From: Nostoc sp. JL33
GTDB taxonomy: Bacteria; Cyanobacteriota; Cyanobacteriia; Cyanobacteriales; Nostocaceae
Direction of reading: 5' to 3'
Assembly: GCF_017114985.1 (NCBI RefSeq)
Contig: NZ_JABXKP010000021.1
Coordinates: forward strand, 1 to 64,000
DNA length: 64,000 nucleotides
Within the stretch, counting starts at the first letter, position 1. Each line of letters opens with the position of its first letter. Under the pieces are notes generated by a model. It was not told where the DNA came from. It was given only the letters and a program-made list of their open reading frames with translations, and did no database searches. Shown here piece by piece: positions 27,720-36,985 of this stretch. The position numbers and the translations under genes are program-made.

Positions 27720-29219
27720 TTAAAATATCGTTTTTAGCGAACTTTCGCCACGTTTGTAAATTTCCCGCGCGTAATCAGTCCAAGCACCTTGTCCCCAATA
27801 ACGAAAACAACTGGTTTGCAACAAAAGGTTATGTAAAAGAACGTTACGGTAATCAGCTTGTCTGGTTACAGGTTCTGTTGAGCCAACTTGCTGTAATGTA
27901 TCAACTTTTTCATGGAATAAACTGCTTAGTTGATACATGGGAGACAACACATTTTCATATCCTTTCACCCAACTGATATGATTTGTCCACGAGGCTCCAT
28001 CCATGTGAAAATTAGAGTTGATTTGCTTTAATTCTTGAATCGCATTCTCTACAGCTTCCGGTTGGCTATTGTCTGGTGAAACTCGCTCCCAAATCTGATA
28101 TTGTCCGACTGGCTGACAAGTTGGATAGTCTTCAGGTTTGCATCCAGCAGCTTCTATTAATTCTAAATATTCTGTACCACACATCCCAACAACACCTGAT
28201 TTTCCTCCCCCGTTATTCACCATATCCCACCAAGCTTGTTTAAAAGCACTAGGAAATTCATTCATCATCACACCGCCATTTTCACCATCTCCAATTTGGC
28301 TAACTATTGGTGGCACAAAAACACTGCCAATTTGTTGTTTAGATAAGGTTTTAGCTTCATAATAAGGCTGCATTTGGGCGACTAATTTAGTATCCGAACC
28401 TTGGGTTTTAATTAAGGCAGTAATGCTAATTGTTTCGCCTTGAGAATTGCGAGCAACCAAACGATGTGGTAAATGTTTGTAGGTAAGAGATTGACCGTTA
28501 ATTGTTTCTACAGAATGTTCTTGAACGAGTAGCCAGCGATATCCACATTCTTTCAGCGCTTTCACAAATTCAAAGAGAGCATCAGGGTGATTTGGGAGGT
28601 GCATTTCTGGCGGCGAAAATCCTTTGACTCGCGCTAGTGCTTCCCAGCCAAAAATTGCTGCAAAGTGATGTTGCCATGCAATGATATGCAATTTAATATC
28701 TGCTATGGGTGTGGAAGGAATAACTGCATGGCCCCACATTGTACCCAGCCATTCTACATAAGGTTGGTAGGTTGGATCGCAAGTGATGCGTTTGAGATTA
28801 TCGAGAATATCACTGCGTCCCATTTGTCGCAATCCCCACAAAAGATTACCTGAGTAATCCAACATCACACGCGGATTGCAACCTTGATTTACAAGTTCGG
28901 GGATCAAGTCTCCCATGCGGCTGTAACAATAAGCAAAAGCATCTGCATTATGGTTATCCCCTTCATGAGGATGTTCAAACATATATTGCAGATTGCTGAT
29001 CAGTGTACCACCATTTCCAGCAGGTATAGTTGGCTGGTGCATGTGTAAGGCGATCGCAAACACAGCATTTACGTCTTCTAAGCGGATATTCGTTGTTGGT
29101 AAAAATACTGGTTTATCATGGTTAACTACAGAGAGAACCTCTGTTTCCCAACCAGAAATATTCGGTAAGCCATCAATGATTTCGGGCAAAGGAGTGAGAG
29201 TTGTCGGGAAGGAAAGCAT
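27720..29219 (-). CDS. Glycoside hydrolase family 57 protein
   Basis: 499 residues, cytoplasmic (no signal peptide). The N-terminal catalytic barrel is recognised from FAIALHMHQPTIPAG near 54-68, then the block around HNADAFAYCYSRMGDLIPEL and the central WLLVQEHSVETI region, with the expected acidic nucleophile around WLGTMWGHAVIPSTP (not assignable by eye). GH57 enzymes act on alpha-glucans as amylases, branching or debranching enzymes. Which one cannot be decided here. A family-typical His-rich start (HMHQP) gives good confidence in the fold. Confidence 0.85.
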   Translation of the reverse strand: MLSFPTTLTPLPEIIDGLPNISGWETEVLSVVNHDKPVFLPTTNIRLEDVNAVFAIALHMHQPTIPAGNGGTLISNLQYMFEHPHEGDNHNADAFAYCYSRMGDLIPELVNQGCNPRVMLDYSGNLLWGLRQMGRSDILDNLKRITCDPTYQPYVEWLGTMWGHAVIPSTPIADIKLHIIAWQHHFAAIFGWEALARVKGFSPPEMHLPNHPDALFEFVKALKECGYRWLLVQEHSVETINGQSLTYKHLPHRLVARNSQGETISITALIKTQGSDTKLVAQMQPYYEAKTLSKQQIGSVFVPPIVSQIGDGENGGVMMNEFPSAFKQAWWDMVNNGGGKSGVVGMCGTEYLELIEAAGCKPEDYPTCQPVGQYQIWERVSPDNSQPEAVENAIQELKQINSNFHMDGASWTNHISWVKGYENVLSPMYQLSSLFHEKVDTLQQVGSTEPVTRQADYRNVLLHNLLLQTSCFRYWGQGAWTDYAREIYKRGESSLKTIF

Positions 29220-29469
29220 TTCTGATTGCTCCGAAATAAGTTATATGTATAAAATTTGCGTGAGTATCTAATAGCACCTGACTCAGCATAGATACAATAA
29301 ATACCCTGAGCCATAACATTTTTAATTTGGTGATTTTCAGTAACTGCGAACTCAGGCAAGTCTAGTAATCATCGGTGCAGTCTACCCAGATATTCGCATC
29401 TTTGTGTTCTACTTTTTGATAAAATTTGTTTACGCTCTGCGGATGCACGAAGTAAAGCTGAATATCTAG

Positions 29470-29787
29470 GTATTCATTCCAAAGGTTACTTTCGTAGATA
29501 GATTTTTCCCTAGTTCAAAAACCTGCCATGTGTGCCTGAATCAAGTCGGTAGCTTACCACTAGATGTAAGAACCTGGACTTGTGAGAATTGCAAAACTAA
29601 GCATGATAGGGATATTAACGCCAGTATTAACCTTCGAGATGAAGGACTACGGATTTTGACCTCTGGAACGGGGGATAAAGCCTGTCGCCCAGATGTAAGT
29701 CGCAGTAATAGAGGACGCAAGAAATCTACTACTACGCTTTCTGTTGGACAGGAAGCCTACACTATACCGTCAGGTCAGTGTAGGTAG
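29470..29787 (+). pseudogene. TnpB (IS200/IS605) 3' remnant
   Basis: Only the C-terminal zinc ribbon and tail of a TnpB/OrfB protein remain: VDRFFPSSKTCHVC, then VRTWTCENCKTKHDRDINAS and INLRDEGLRIL. Both CxxC pairs and the catalytic D (HDRDINA) are present, but the RuvC core upstream is missing and a stop lies at 29467-29469. A small palindrome CTCATTTTAAATGAG follows the stop and may be the old right-end hairpin. No TnpA is nearby. Confidence 0.8.
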
Positions 29788-29950
29788 TTCACTAATCTCT
29801 CATTTTAAATGAGTGACTGAGATAGTATTACAAGAAGTTCCTGAAGGCAAATGCATGATAATGGCGCGATCGCAACTATGGTAGAAATTTTGCTGCACGG
29901 TAGGCGATCGCGTCAAAAAATTTAGGACTTATGTGCAGACACACAACAAA

Positions 29951-30823
29951 TCATGTTCTTGACAAGAACAAATCGCCGAAACGATGGATTCTCGTCAAAA
30001 AGCTCAGTTTCGGGATCAGCTTGTTCAGTCTTTCACGAGGCTGTTGTTTTGTTGATGCTGGCGGAGTTGCTATTTGTAAAATTAGCTCTAGCAACCAAGG
30101 GGCAAGGCGTTGACACAATACGGCTAAATGACTTTGCCATCCAACTAAAATTTCTGCTGAATCATTTTGCATTCCGGTAACGAGTGCTTTCGCCACTTCC
30201 TGGGGAGTCATAGGGATCACCCAGCGAAATAATTTTAAGTCGCGCACCATGTCTGTGTCTGTGAGGGAAGGCAGTAATGCGATCACGCGGATATTATAGT
30301 CAGCTAGTTCACGCCGCAAGGCTTGGGTAAATCCCAAAATTGCAAACTTGGTAGCTGAGTAAGTTGCCATCGTCGGTGCAGCAACTTTCCCCATCAGACT
30401 CGATACATTAACAATTGTTCCTTGCCTTTGGCTGGCCATGCGTCTAGCGATCAGACTAGTGAGGTTGTACATTCCGAACAAGTTCACAGAGAGTTCTTCT
30501 TGAACTTGGGGCATTTTAGATTGCAAAAACGAGCTTTGGTATGCGACTCCCGCACAATTAACCAGCAGGTGAATCTGCCCGTAATTGCGCCAAAGTTGGG
30601 CAACAGCGATATTCACTTCAATTGTCTGCGTTAAATCTAATGGGACGATCGCAGTTTCTGTGCCCATCGCCTCGATTTCTTTGGCTACCTCGACTAACTT
30701 TTGGCGATCGCGTGCTACCAATATCAGCTTCTGTATGCCTAGTTGCGCTAGTTCGAGGGCGATCGCTCGTCCAATCCCACGGGAAGCCCCTGTAATTAGG
30801 GCTACTTTACCTTGAATCTCCAT
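29951..30823 (-). CDS. Short-chain dehydrogenase/reductase
   Basis: 290 residues from ATG 30823, chosen because GGAGG lies at 30833-30837. The Rossmann motif TGASRGIG is near residue 12, NCAGV near 88, the catalytic Ser near 140 (VNVSSLMG) and YSATK near 152, so NAD(P)H-dependent reduction is supported. The C-terminus (about 230-290) is hydrophobic and basic, resembling SDRs such as DltE-like or membrane-associated members. Substrate unknown. An upstream in-frame ATG (30883) would add 20 residues without a ribosome-binding site. Confidence 0.88.
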   Translation of the reverse strand: MEIQGKVALITGASRGIGRAIALELAQLGIQKLILVARDRQKLVEVAKEIEAMGTETAIVPLDLTQTIEVNIAVAQLWRNYGQIHLLVNCAGVAYQSSFLQSKMPQVQEELSVNLFGMYNLTSLIARRMASQRQGTIVNVSSLMGKVAAPTMATYSATKFAILGFTQALRRELADYNIRVIALLPSLTDTDMVRDLKLFRWVIPMTPQEVAKALVTGMQNDSAEILVGWQSHLAVLCQRLAPWLLELILQIATPPASTKQQPRERLNKLIPKLSFLTRIHRFGDLFLSRT

Positions 30824-31784
30824 TGGTTTTATCCTCCAAAATCTAAGTCTTACCAAACTCTTCGTTATTGCCGACCCACACAATCACAGCTACTCGCTTA
30901 TCGGCACAAGTAAGACAAATAATCAATTGCAATTGAAATCAAACTGAAACTAAGCCTTTAGCAACGAAATATTTCTTGGTTAATCTGCGATCGCTCATAA
31001 TTGTCTCTACGAGGCAGAAATTTCTCGTTTTTAACCCGTCAAAGCCTAACACTCTTGGCTGAATGCATGTAGCTCATAGATTTTATTTCTCCTAGATCCG
31101 AGCGCTCATCAGCATCGTTGTCATACACACGTTAACAATTAAATCAAGGTATTGCAATATTCTTTAATCAGGATTTCTTAATACTTCTTAACGACAAGTA
31201 TATATATGAAAAAGATTTTCTTAAATAAGTTTTTATGAATACTTCAGTACAAATATCTCAATCTCCTGACAATTAAGCTCTATTTTGGGAAATTGTGATA
31301 CTTAAGTCATAGCTAAGAAACAAAAAAGACATATAAGTTTTGATTTACTGTTGCAACACTGCTGTTATTCAGGTGTTTCGCAAAATAGCATCAGTATATT
31401 TACTTAATTATTTTAAATAAACGTTTTTGATTTCTACTTTTAAAAATAATAAAAAAGAGTTAAATTATTCTCTTCAATGCAAATTACAATGGCATGTTTA
31501 TCTGCCAAAACTTTAGAAAAATCGTAACTTGTTTAGCTTTAGCTTTGAGTTCATCAAGGAAAAGGTTGAGACTTGCCTGGTGGGTGTATAGCAAACTTAA
31601 ATCATTCATGAACAACAAGATCCCCGACTTCTCTAAGAAGTCAAGGATCTAAAGCTTTCAATCTTCACAAATCAAATAAGATTGCTCTAGCTAAAACTAC
31701 CAGTAAGTAAGTGAGCAAGAATAAATCAAACTATGTATTTATGTCTAGAACGAAATAGCCCTACCCCTTAATTCTGACTTTTCA

Positions 31785-31973
31785 CGTTGTATGGAAAAGC
31801 CACGAAAAACTTTTAGCAGATTATCTCATTATCTCGTTAAGAGTCTCCGACTGGGAATGCCCCTCATTGAGGCTCCGCCTCCGTAACTCGCGGCAGAGCC
31901 ACCAGGAACTGCATTTCCAGCCAGAGGCTGGAAACGAGATTTTAAAGGAGTTTTGGCTTAAGTTGACACCAAT
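31785..31973. repeat. MITE-like element, eroded copy
   Basis: Shares with 43320-43508 (opposite orientation) the blocks GAGGCTCCGCCTC, TTTCCAGCCAGAGGCTGGAAA-type stem and the terminus TTGGCTTAAGTTGACACCAAT. The left terminal repeat is lost here. Confidence 0.75.
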
Positions 31974-32131
31974 GAGCATTGCTAAAGCCCCTACCAACGT
32001 ATTTGTATCATTATTAAAGTAAAACGGTATAACCCTCCAATCCTCTTCCCGTATCGGGAAGGGGACAAATTCAAAGTCTCTCTCCTAAAATGCTACAGTG
32101 TACACATAAGTCATCGAATTATCCAGAACAA

Positions 32132-32215
32132 AAACCTCACCCTGTCCTGACGGACATCCCTCTCCGAACTCACGGAGAGGGACAGGTTCTGCTATGCAGA
32201 ACCAGGGTGAGGTTT
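32132..32215. repeat. Branched inverted repeat (three-stem element)
   Basis: Outer stem AAACCTCACCCTG/CAGGGTGAGGTTT encloses two perfect hairpins, TCCCTCTCCG/CGGAGAGGGA and GGTTCTGC/GCAGAACC. It lies just after the 3' end of the exporter gene and could act as its terminator. The same plan occurs at 42946-43109 and 58881-58944. Confidence 0.75.
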
Positions 32216-32277
32216 CCTCCGCTCAAAGCTTTTCAAGAGAGAGGTTCCCCAGATACCGTGAAAAGTTAGCCTCTTAA

Positions 32278-34422
32278 TTAAGGGGTTAAAAAGTCTAAAT
32301 GGTTTCCTGGTTGGGCACGCAAATCTTCCACAGTCCCCTGAATTTGTAACTTGCCTTGATTAAGCAACACAATCCAATCAGCACGAGTAATTACTCTAGG
32401 ACGGTGGCTAATCAGGATTGTGGTTTTACCTTTGCGGTGGGACAACAGTTGATCTAAAACTTGACTTTCACTAACTGGATCGAGTCCAGCAGTTGATTCA
32501 TCTAAAATCAGGACAGGTGGATCATTAACGATCGCTCTTGCTATAGCCAGTCTTTGGCGTTGTCCACCAGAAATGTTTGACCCAAATTCACCTAATACAG
32601 TTTGATATTTTTCAGGTAGTTTACTAATAAAATCATCTGCCTCAGCAATTTGGCAAGCATTGACAATTTGCTCAAAGGTGACGTGAGGAGAACCTAACCG
32701 GAAGTTTTCAACAATTGAGCGACTCCAAAAATGAGCATCCTGAGGAACGAGAGCAACTTGTTGCCGCAAACAATCGAGGGCTAGGTCTTGCAGATTATAA
32801 ATCCCAATGCGAATGTTGCCAGAAATAGGTGTATATAATCCGGCTACCAGTTTAGCAAAAGAACTTTTACCACAGCCAGATGTACCAATTAGGGAAACAA
32901 CTTTACCGCCAGGAATAGTTAGGGAGAAATCTTCCAGTAACTCTAACCTGCCGGGGTAGTGAAAGTTTAGATTTGTGCAAATAATATTAGCGTTGCTAGG
33001 AATTTTAACAAAGGGTTTGTTAGTATCGCCTTGAGTTTCAGGTGTGGCATCGATAACTTCTGTTAAACGTTCGGTGGCAGTTTTGGCACGCATTAATTCA
33101 TCTATAAATCCGATCACAGTACCAATGAATGCCAAAAAATTACCATTCATCGCGTTAAATGCCAGCAGTTGACCGATGCTGAGTTCCTTACTAATAACTA
33201 GGGTGCTGCCGAAACCAATCAAACAAACGCTGCCGATAGCGTAAACTAACCCAGAGAAGATATTGTTAATAATTCCAATCTGAATTGTGCGAAATGTTTG
33301 ATTTGCTAACCGACCAAATCGATTCTGGAATTCTTCCCAAAATTGCGGCCCAGCAGTAGTAGTTTTGAGTGTCAGCGCCCCTTTAAAGCTTTCAACGAGA
33401 ACACCTTGGTTTTCCGCGTCTAAGACTAATATACTTCTGACTTTCTGTTGAAGTGTAGGCAGGAAAACAACCGTAGATGAACTCATCACAATAGCAATAA
33501 CGAAGGCTACCAAGGAGAGTTTCCAGCTGTAGAACAGCATGAAACTTAAAGAAACCAGTGCAATAAAAAATTGGCTCGGCAGACTGACAACAATTTGGGT
33601 AACTAGCTGATTAATTTGTTCAATATCTTGCAATCTGCTAACAATCTCGCCACTGCGACGTGATTCATAGTACGTCAGAGGCAACCGCAGGATTGTCCTG
33701 GCAAATTCCATAACTAGCCCTAACTCAAGCCGTTGAGCAAAATGAGCAATCAGATTAGATTGAAATAGTTGTAGACTACTTGACACAAGGTTCATTGCCA
33801 CAACGGCAATAATCAAAGCGCCAAGCAGCTTGGTATCACCCCGAACCAGTACATCATCTGTCAGAATTTGAAGCAGGATTGGAGAAGTTAACGAAAGCAG
33901 ACCGATAATGATGGCGCACAGAAAAGCCTCGAATAGTATGCCTCTATAAGGCCATACACGCCGCAGAAAGCGCCCAAAACCGCCTATTTTATCATCTGGT
34001 TGAGCATAAAACCGAACCGAATCTGGCTCTAGTAAAAGCATCACCATATCCGGCCAACCCTCCATTAATTCTTTTTTGGAGAGATAACGGATGTTAGCTG
34101 CTGGATCGGCAACTATATATTTCTTGCCTTTCTGACCATACAAAACAACCCAATGGTAGCCTTTCCAGTGAATGATTGCTGGTAGTGGTGCTTGATCTAT
34201 TCGGTCTAATATTTCTTTTGATGCCCTGACGGAACGTGCATTAAAACCAAGTGCCTCCGCTCCCCGCCTCAATCCCAACAATGTTGTTCCTAATTGCCCA
34301 GTCCCTACCGCTTCTCGGATGCGATTTAGTGTAAAGTTACGCCGATAATGTTTGGCAATGGAAGCAAGACAAGCAGCTCCACAATCTTCCTCACTATGTT
34401 GTGTAACAACTTGGTATTTCAT
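32278..34422 (-). CDS. C39-peptidase ABC exporter (PCAT) for double-glycine peptides
   Basis: 714 residues from ATG 34422 (MKYQVVTQHSEEDCGAAC); longer starts upstream lack family similarity. The N-terminal C39 peptidase has catalytic Cys in DCGAAC near 14 and His in IIHWKGYHWVV near 90, with the following Asp in YIVADPA. Six transmembrane helices span about 145-440, and the ATPase has Walker A GTSGCGKSS, signature ISGGQRQRL and Walker B VLILDEST. Such proteins cut leader peptides after Gly-Gly and export the core. Five genes with Gly-Gly leaders lie directly upstream on the same strand, so they are the probable substrates. The HlyD partner is the divergent gene at 37.9 kb. Confidence 0.92.
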   Translation of the reverse strand: MKYQVVTQHSEEDCGAACLASIAKHYRRNFTLNRIREAVGTGQLGTTLLGLRRGAEALGFNARSVRASKEILDRIDQAPLPAIIHWKGYHWVVLYGQKGKKYIVADPAANIRYLSKKELMEGWPDMVMLLLEPDSVRFYAQPDDKIGGFGRFLRRVWPYRGILFEAFLCAIIIGLLSLTSPILLQILTDDVLVRGDTKLLGALIIAVVAMNLVSSSLQLFQSNLIAHFAQRLELGLVMEFARTILRLPLTYYESRRSGEIVSRLQDIEQINQLVTQIVVSLPSQFFIALVSLSFMLFYSWKLSLVAFVIAIVMSSSTVVFLPTLQQKVRSILVLDAENQGVLVESFKGALTLKTTTAGPQFWEEFQNRFGRLANQTFRTIQIGIINNIFSGLVYAIGSVCLIGFGSTLVISKELSIGQLLAFNAMNGNFLAFIGTVIGFIDELMRAKTATERLTEVIDATPETQGDTNKPFVKIPSNANIICTNLNFHYPGRLELLEDFSLTIPGGKVVSLIGTSGCGKSSFAKLVAGLYTPISGNIRIGIYNLQDLALDCLRQQVALVPQDAHFWSRSIVENFRLGSPHVTFEQIVNACQIAEADDFISKLPEKYQTVLGEFGSNISGGQRQRLAIARAIVNDPPVLILDESTAGLDPVSESQVLDQLLSHRKGKTTILISHRPRVITRADWIVLLNQGKLQIQGTVEDLRAQPGNHLDFLTP

Positions 34423-34636
34423 TTCAGACTCTAATAACCTGATAATATCGTCACAAAACCCAAAAAAAATAGCAGGGTTTCGTCCCTGCATGATTAAAAA
34501 TTTGACCAACACTTTAATTGTACTAAGCTAATGAGCATTCATTTAAATTTCATGAAACCAGATATGAAATCTTTACTAAAAGTGAATCACCCTGGAAACA
34601 TCAATGCCGATAGCTTATCATTTTCATCTATCTTTA

Positions 34637-34912
34637 TCATCCGAATAAAGACGCCAATAGATCCAGCGTACCACTATCAACAACTTCTGGAGTTGTAGTT
34701 GCAATTGTAGTTTTACCTGTAGTTGATTTGACTGTCTGTACTTTTTTTACTGATTTAGATGATGCCTTTTTCCCAGATGCTCCCTTTTTCCCAGTTGATC
34801 CTTTCTTTACAGTACCTGTCTTAACACTAACCACAGCCGTACCACCACAAAGGTTTGCTTCTTCGGTTTCAGTTAATGAGGTAAACATTGAGGATGTGTG
34901 AGTACTTTTCAT
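34637..34912 (-). CDS. Double-glycine leader peptide, lysine-rich core
   Basis: 91 residues. Leader MFTSLTETEEANLCGG (or from the earlier MKSTHTSS) ends in Gly-Gly near residue 24, with the L-x(3)-E-x-A-N-L-x-GG spacing expected for C39 cleavage. The core is about 67 residues, with a Lys/Ser/Thr/Gly-rich half (KKGSTGKKGASGKKASSKSV) and a hydrophobic end (DSGTLDLLASLFG). It differs from the glycine-rich array by its basic core. It lies 215 bases upstream of the exporter gene on the same strand. A bacteriocin-like or structural peptide are both possible. Confidence 0.75.
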   Translation of the reverse strand: MKSTHTSSMFTSLTETEEANLCGGTAVVSVKTGTVKKGSTGKKGASGKKASSKSVKKVQTVKSTTGKTTIATTTPEVVDSGTLDLLASLFG

Positions 34913-35488
34913 ACTTAACCTAAATTGCTAATTATCAGTTTTGAACTTTTTACAAAGTTGCTTTCAGTTAAGATAACGAGAGGTAGTGCGTACCAAAATC
35001 GCTATATTTTATATATTAACAGAGAAAACATCGGCAATTTTGGTACGTTAACCTCGCTTACTCCAAGCTAATACATATACTTGCTTATTCGTTTGGAGTA
35101 AGTGAGGCAAAAAGACCTTCATTATCGTTAACAAATTATTAGGTTGTGATGAATTTGGTTGACTTCATGAAATAGTAGCGCTTACCTCCCTAGTTGACTA
35201 CTCAATGTGAGCAGTGAACTAGGGAAAAGCACGATTTAAATTTATCAACAGTTGCCTACTAGCAACCGTTGATAGACTTTATTAACTTTATTGAAGAAAA
35301 GTATTTAGGTAGTAATAAACGTATGCTAGGATAACTGCGATAACCAACACAGCTAATCGTTCGCCAAAAAGTAACTTAACCTGCTTCAACAGGGTAGTTT
35401 ATTTAAGACACTTTATCCTACTAACAGACGCAGTTAATAGTGTCTCTACGTTTATTCCTTCCCTTCTACTCAACCTCATAAAGTTTGC
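34913..35488. other. Spacer inside the peptide locus
   Basis: AT-rich and without a gene I can support. It separates the lysine-rich precursor from the glycine-rich array, so a promoter for the former is likely here. Confidence 0.4.
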
Positions 35489-35788
35489 CTACCACCCATA
35501 TGCAACGGCTGGAGCACCATCTCCACCAGCTCCACCAGCTCCACCAGCTCCACCAGTAACAGTGCCACCAGTAACTTTAACAGTGCCTTTGCCGGTGTTG
35601 TTGATGCCAGGTCCGCCAGCTCCACCAGTTCCACCATTACCGCCATTACCACCAGTCAGTGTAACGGTAGTAGTAGTGGTGGTGGTGGGTTTAGCAGGGG
35701 TCTTCTTTTTTGGCTTTGGTTTCCAATTACCACCAGATAAATTTGCTTCTTCGTTGGCGGTTAATGTTGTGAACAATGTGCTTTCCAT
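35489..35788 (-). CDS. Glycine-rich double-glycine leader peptide 1
   Basis: 99 residues. Leader MESTLFTTLTANEEANLSGG (20 residues), then a basic spacer NWKPKPKKKTPAKP, a threonine run (seven T), and a core of GGN/GGT/GGA triplets (NGGNGGTGGAGGPGINN, then VTGGAGGAGGAGGDGAPAV) ending AYGW. Cleavage after Gly20 would release about 79 residues. Nearly identical to the copy at 36284-36580 except for the last residues. No Cys in the core, so disulfide or lanthionine bonds are excluded. Function unknown; low-complexity glycine cores suggest a structural or matrix role as much as a bacteriocin. Confidence 0.8.
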   Translation of the reverse strand: MESTLFTTLTANEEANLSGGNWKPKPKKKTPAKPTTTTTTTVTLTGGNGGNGGTGGAGGPGINNTGKGTVKVTGGTVTGGAGGAGGAGGDGAPAVAYGW

Positions 35789-35888
35789 AGTCTTAGTTCT
35801 CGGTTGATTGTTGGGATTAAACTAATATGCAATTCCTGGCGCACCATTTGCACCAATTCGGCGTTCTCGCTTGATTCTTGGGATTAAC

Positions 35889-36188
35889 CTAGTACAAGCC
35901 AACAGCTGGCGCACCATCTCCACCAGGTCCACCAGGTCCACCAGCTCCACCAGTAACTTTGCCACCAGTAACTTTAACAGTGCCGGTGCCAGTGTTGTTG
36001 ATGCCAGGTCCGCCAGCTCCACCAGTTCCACCATTACCGCCATTACCACCAGTAAGTTTAATGGTAGTAGTAGTGGTAGTGGTGGTGGGTTTAGCAGGCT
36101 TCTTTACTGGCTTTTTATACCAATAAGTACCACCAGATAAATTGGCTTCTTCGTTGGCGGTCAATGTGGTGAACAATGTGCTTTCCAT
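35889..36188 (-). CDS. Glycine-rich double-glycine leader peptide 2
   Basis: 99 residues with the same leader MESTLFTTLTANEEANLSGG. The spacer is TYWYKKPVKKPAKP, the threonine run has eight T, and the core ends GGDGAPAVGLY. It is the most divergent of the four in the spacer and core. The gene is separated by about 100 bases from each neighbour, and both gaps contain a vestigial core tail (GANGAPGIAY-type). Confidence 0.8.
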   Translation of the reverse strand: MESTLFTTLTANEEANLSGGTYWYKKPVKKPAKPTTTTTTTTIKLTGGNGGNGGTGGAGGPGINNTGTGTVKVTGGKVTGGAGGPGGPGGDGAPAVGLY

Positions 36189-36283
36189 AGTCTTAGTTCT
36201 CGGTTGATTGTTGGGATTAAACTAATATGCAATTCCTGGCGCACCATTTGCATCAGTTCGGCATTCTCGCTTGATTGTTGGGA

Positions 36284-36580
36284 TTAACCTAATGCAACGG
36301 CTGGAGCACCATCTCCACCAGCTCCACCAGCTCCACCAGCTCCACCAGTAACAGTGCCACCAGTAACTTTAACAGTGCCTTTGCCGGTGTTGTTGATGCC
36401 AGGTCCGCCAGCTCCACCAGTTCCACCATTACCGCCATTACCACCAGTCAGTGTAACGGTAGTAGTAGTGGTGGTGGTGGGTTTAGCAGGGGTCTTCTTT
36501 TTTGGCTTTGGTTTCCAATTACCACCAGATAAATTTGCTTCTTCGTTGGCGGTTAATGTAGTGAACAATGTGCTTTCCAT
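36284..36580 (-). CDS. Glycine-rich double-glycine leader peptide 3
   Basis: 98 residues from ATG 36580 (MESTLFTTL). An in-frame ATG 23 codons upstream is open only because it runs through the spacer repeat, so it is not chosen. The leader and core match peptide 1 almost exactly, including the DNA, pointing to recent duplication or gene conversion; only the end differs (APAVALG). Confidence 0.8.
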   Translation of the reverse strand: MESTLFTTLTANEEANLSGGNWKPKPKKKTPAKPTTTTTTTVTLTGGNGGNGGTGGAGGPGINNTGKGTVKVTGGTVTGGAGGAGGAGGDGAPAVALG

Positions 36581-36679
36581 AGTCTTAGTTCTCGCTTGGT
36601 TGATTGTTGGGATTAAACTAATATGCAATTCCTGGCGCACCATTTGCACCAGTTCGGCATTCTCGCTTGATTGTTGGGA

Positions 36680-36985
36680 TTAACCTAATGCAACGGCTGG
36701 AGCACCATCTCCACCAGCTCCACCAGGTCCACCAGCTCCACCAGTAACAGTGCCACCACTAACAGTTACACTGCCGGAGCCGGGGTTGTTGATGCCAGGT
36801 CCGCCAGCTCCACCAGTTCCACCATTACCGCCATTACCGCCAGTAAGTGTAACGGTAGTAGTAGTAGTAGTAGTGGTGGTTGGTTTAGCAGGGGTCTTCT
36901 TTACTGGCTTTTTATACCAAGAATTACCACCAGATAAATTGGCTTCTTCGTTGGCGGTTAATGTAGTGAACAATGTGCTTTCCAT
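36680..36985 (-). CDS. Glycine-rich double-glycine leader peptide 4
   Basis: 101 residues with leader MESTLFTTLTANEEANLSGG, spacer NSWYKKPVKKTPAKP, a nine-residue threonine run, and core GGNGGNGGTGGAGGPGINNPG then VSGGTVTGGAGGPGGAGG, ending APAVALG. It is first in the array and nearest the 920-base divergent region before the HlyD gene, so the array promoter probably lies just upstream. ATT-rich leader sequence AGTCTTAGTTCTCG precedes all four starts. Confidence 0.8.
   Translation of the reverse strand: MESTLFTTLTANEEANLSGGNSWYKKPVKKTPAKPTTTTTTTTTVTLTGGNGGNGGTGGAGGPGINNPGSGSVTVSGGTVTGGAGGPGGAGGDGAPAVALG

Larger units (their letters stand above)
30824..32277. other. 1.4-kb AT-rich spacer with repeats
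   Basis: No gene recognised. It holds the hairpin at 31621-31647, an eroded MITE copy at 31785-31973, and a branched inverted repeat at 32132-32215. Confidence 0.5.

Noticed and set aside
29126..29359. Leftward frame MPEFAVTENHQIKNVM upstream of the GH57 gene
   Set aside because: The first residues look protein-like, but the frame runs into the GH57 gene in another phase and there is no family match I can name.
30884..32277. tRNA or other stable RNA in the long spacer
   Set aside because: No T-loop-like GGTTCGAATCC with a matching acceptor stem was seen; the inverted repeats belong to dispersed elements.
34637..36985. Nif11 or nitrile-hydratase leader RiPP precursors
   Set aside because: Leaders are only about 20 residues and lack the long Nif11 helix pattern; cores lack Cys/Ser/Thr arrangements typical of lanthipeptides.
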